Source of the DNA: an uncultured Pelagibacteraceae bacterium
GTDB taxonomy: Bacteria; Pseudomonadota; Alphaproteobacteria; Pelagibacterales; Pelagibacteraceae
Direction of reading: 5' to 3'
Assembly: GCA_902590365.1 (NCBI GenBank)
Contig: CACIWJ010000005.1
Location: 1-32,185, forward strand
DNA length: 32,185 nucleotides
Of this stretch, positions 31,736 through 32,185 are shown piece after piece; the stretch's first letter is position 1; each line of letters starts with the position of its first letter. Made by a program: the position numbers and the translations under genes. Under the pieces are notes generated by a model. That model was given only the letters and a program-made list of their open reading frames with translations, had not been told where the DNA came from and ran no database searches.

Positions 31736-32062
31736 CCAATTTGTATTTTTTAAAAGGTTTTCTAAATTATTTGAGTTTTTAAGAACCTTACTTTTTGAGT
31801 CAGTTATCATGTATTTTAAATTTTGACTAATGGGTTTAAAATTTTTACATATTTTGTAAATTGCATTTTCCGCTGCATTTTTAAAAACGTTAAATTCAAC
31901 TTGCTTACTTGAAATCGTAAGGCCATAGTCTTTCCAAGAACCTTCAGAAACCATTTTAGCATACAAATCTAAAATAATTTTTAATTCATCTTTTTCAAAA
32001 AAATATTTATAATTTTGATCTTTGTTTAAATTATTTACTACGAGTTTTAAATTTCTATTCAT
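31718..32062 (-). CDS. DUF2794 family protein
   Basis: A 114-aa protein with the DUF2794 pattern of Alphaproteobacteria: [29 protein letters not shown], then [19 protein letters not shown]. The function is unknown. It overlaps the end of ispZ by 8 nt, and the pair is a usual alphaproteobacterial neighbourhood. The C-terminal 40 residues are Lys/Asn-rich and less conserved-looking. Confidence 0.8.
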   Translation of the reverse strand: MNRNLKLVVNNLNKDQNYKYFFEKDELKIILDLYAKMVSEGSWKDYGLTISSKQVEFNVFKNAAENAIYKICKNFKPISQNLKYMITDSKSKVLKNSNNLENLLKNTNWKKLQK

Positions 32063-32185
32063 TCAATTTGTATTTATTTATCAATCCTATTTGGAATGCT
32101 GTAAATATAAAAGTAATTGGTAACATTCCCCAAACTTTAAAATTAACCCAAAATTCTTCAGATTGTGTTCTCCAAACTATTTCAT
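32055..32185 (-). CDS. ispZ: IspZ/YciB inner membrane septation protein, C-terminal fragment (5' partial)
   Basis: Not in the ORF track because it is cut by the window end. The last 42 codons on the minus strand read [19 protein letters not shown], then [16 protein letters not shown] and a short polar tail. This is the conserved end of IspZ/YciB membrane proteins (the NEIVWR...WVNFK signature and last membrane helix). The stop overlaps the DUF2794 start by 8 nt. Confidence 0.8.
   Translation of the reverse strand, partial: EIVWRTQSEEFWVNFKVWGMLPITFIFTAFQIGLINKYKLNE

Noticed and set aside
1-32185. CRISPR array or prophage
   Set aside because: No regularly spaced repeats and no phage structural, terminase or integrase-like proteins were seen on either strand.

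Overview
The window looks like a chromosomal segment of a SAR11-type alphaproteobacterium (Pelagibacterales, close to Candidatus Pelagibacter). The grounds are very AT-rich DNA with Lys/Asn/Ile-rich proteins, extremely tight gene packing (ATGA overlaps, convergent stops overlapping by 4 nt), and alphaproteobacterial neighbourhoods such as tsaD divergent from hemC-hemD, ispZ-DUF2794, and purH with a heparinase II/III-like gene. The placement comes from composition and gene content, not from a database search.

Layout. Bases 1-11408 are housekeeping: the end of a UbiH-type hydroxylase, a LON-domain protein, tRNA-Gly(GCC), pterin carbinolamine dehydratase, then on the minus strand rpe / heparinase-like / purH, a YggT-like membrane protein, a two-subunit sodium:solute symporter (DUF4212 + SSS), a conserved unknown, acetyl-CoA synthetase (acs) and an EVE-domain protein. 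Symporter and acs together suggest uptake and activation of acetate or a similar short acid.

Bases 11388-20858 are accessory. The first bases of the EVE gene occur three times in the same orientation: at the real gene (11388-11418), as an exact 31-bp copy at 17072-17102, and as a decayed copy at about 20799-20858 (reads MKYWF then stops). They bracket two cassettes. Cassette A (about 5.65 kb) holds a divergent pair of operons: small unknown proteins on the minus strand (56, 172, 165 and possibly 31 aa), and on the plus strand an AlwI-family type II restriction endonuclease with two beta-class DNA methyltransferases and two small unknown proteins. Cassette B (about 3.7 kb) holds a sugar C-methyltransferase, an NDP-hexose 2,3-dehydratase and a DegT/DnrJ-type aminotransferase, the same combination that builds the core of branched amino-dideoxysugars of the vancosamine type. 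No integrase, transposase or IS is visible, so how the cassettes entered is open.

Bases 20859-32185 return to mostly core genes: a TPR protein with an O-GlcNAc-transferase-like (GT41) domain, tsaD, then hemC-hemD-mscS-yggT-folD-membrane protein on the plus strand, argG / IalB-like / aldo-keto reductase on the minus strand, a Bax-inhibitor-1 protein, a DUF2794 protein and the end of ispZ. Minus-strand genes tsaD, the GT41 gene, EVE and acs all point the same way, which suggests that the cassettes split a once continuous minus-strand run just upstream of the EVE start codon. No gene-free stretch exceeds 300 bases; the longest (12705-12877) is the divergent control region of cassette A.
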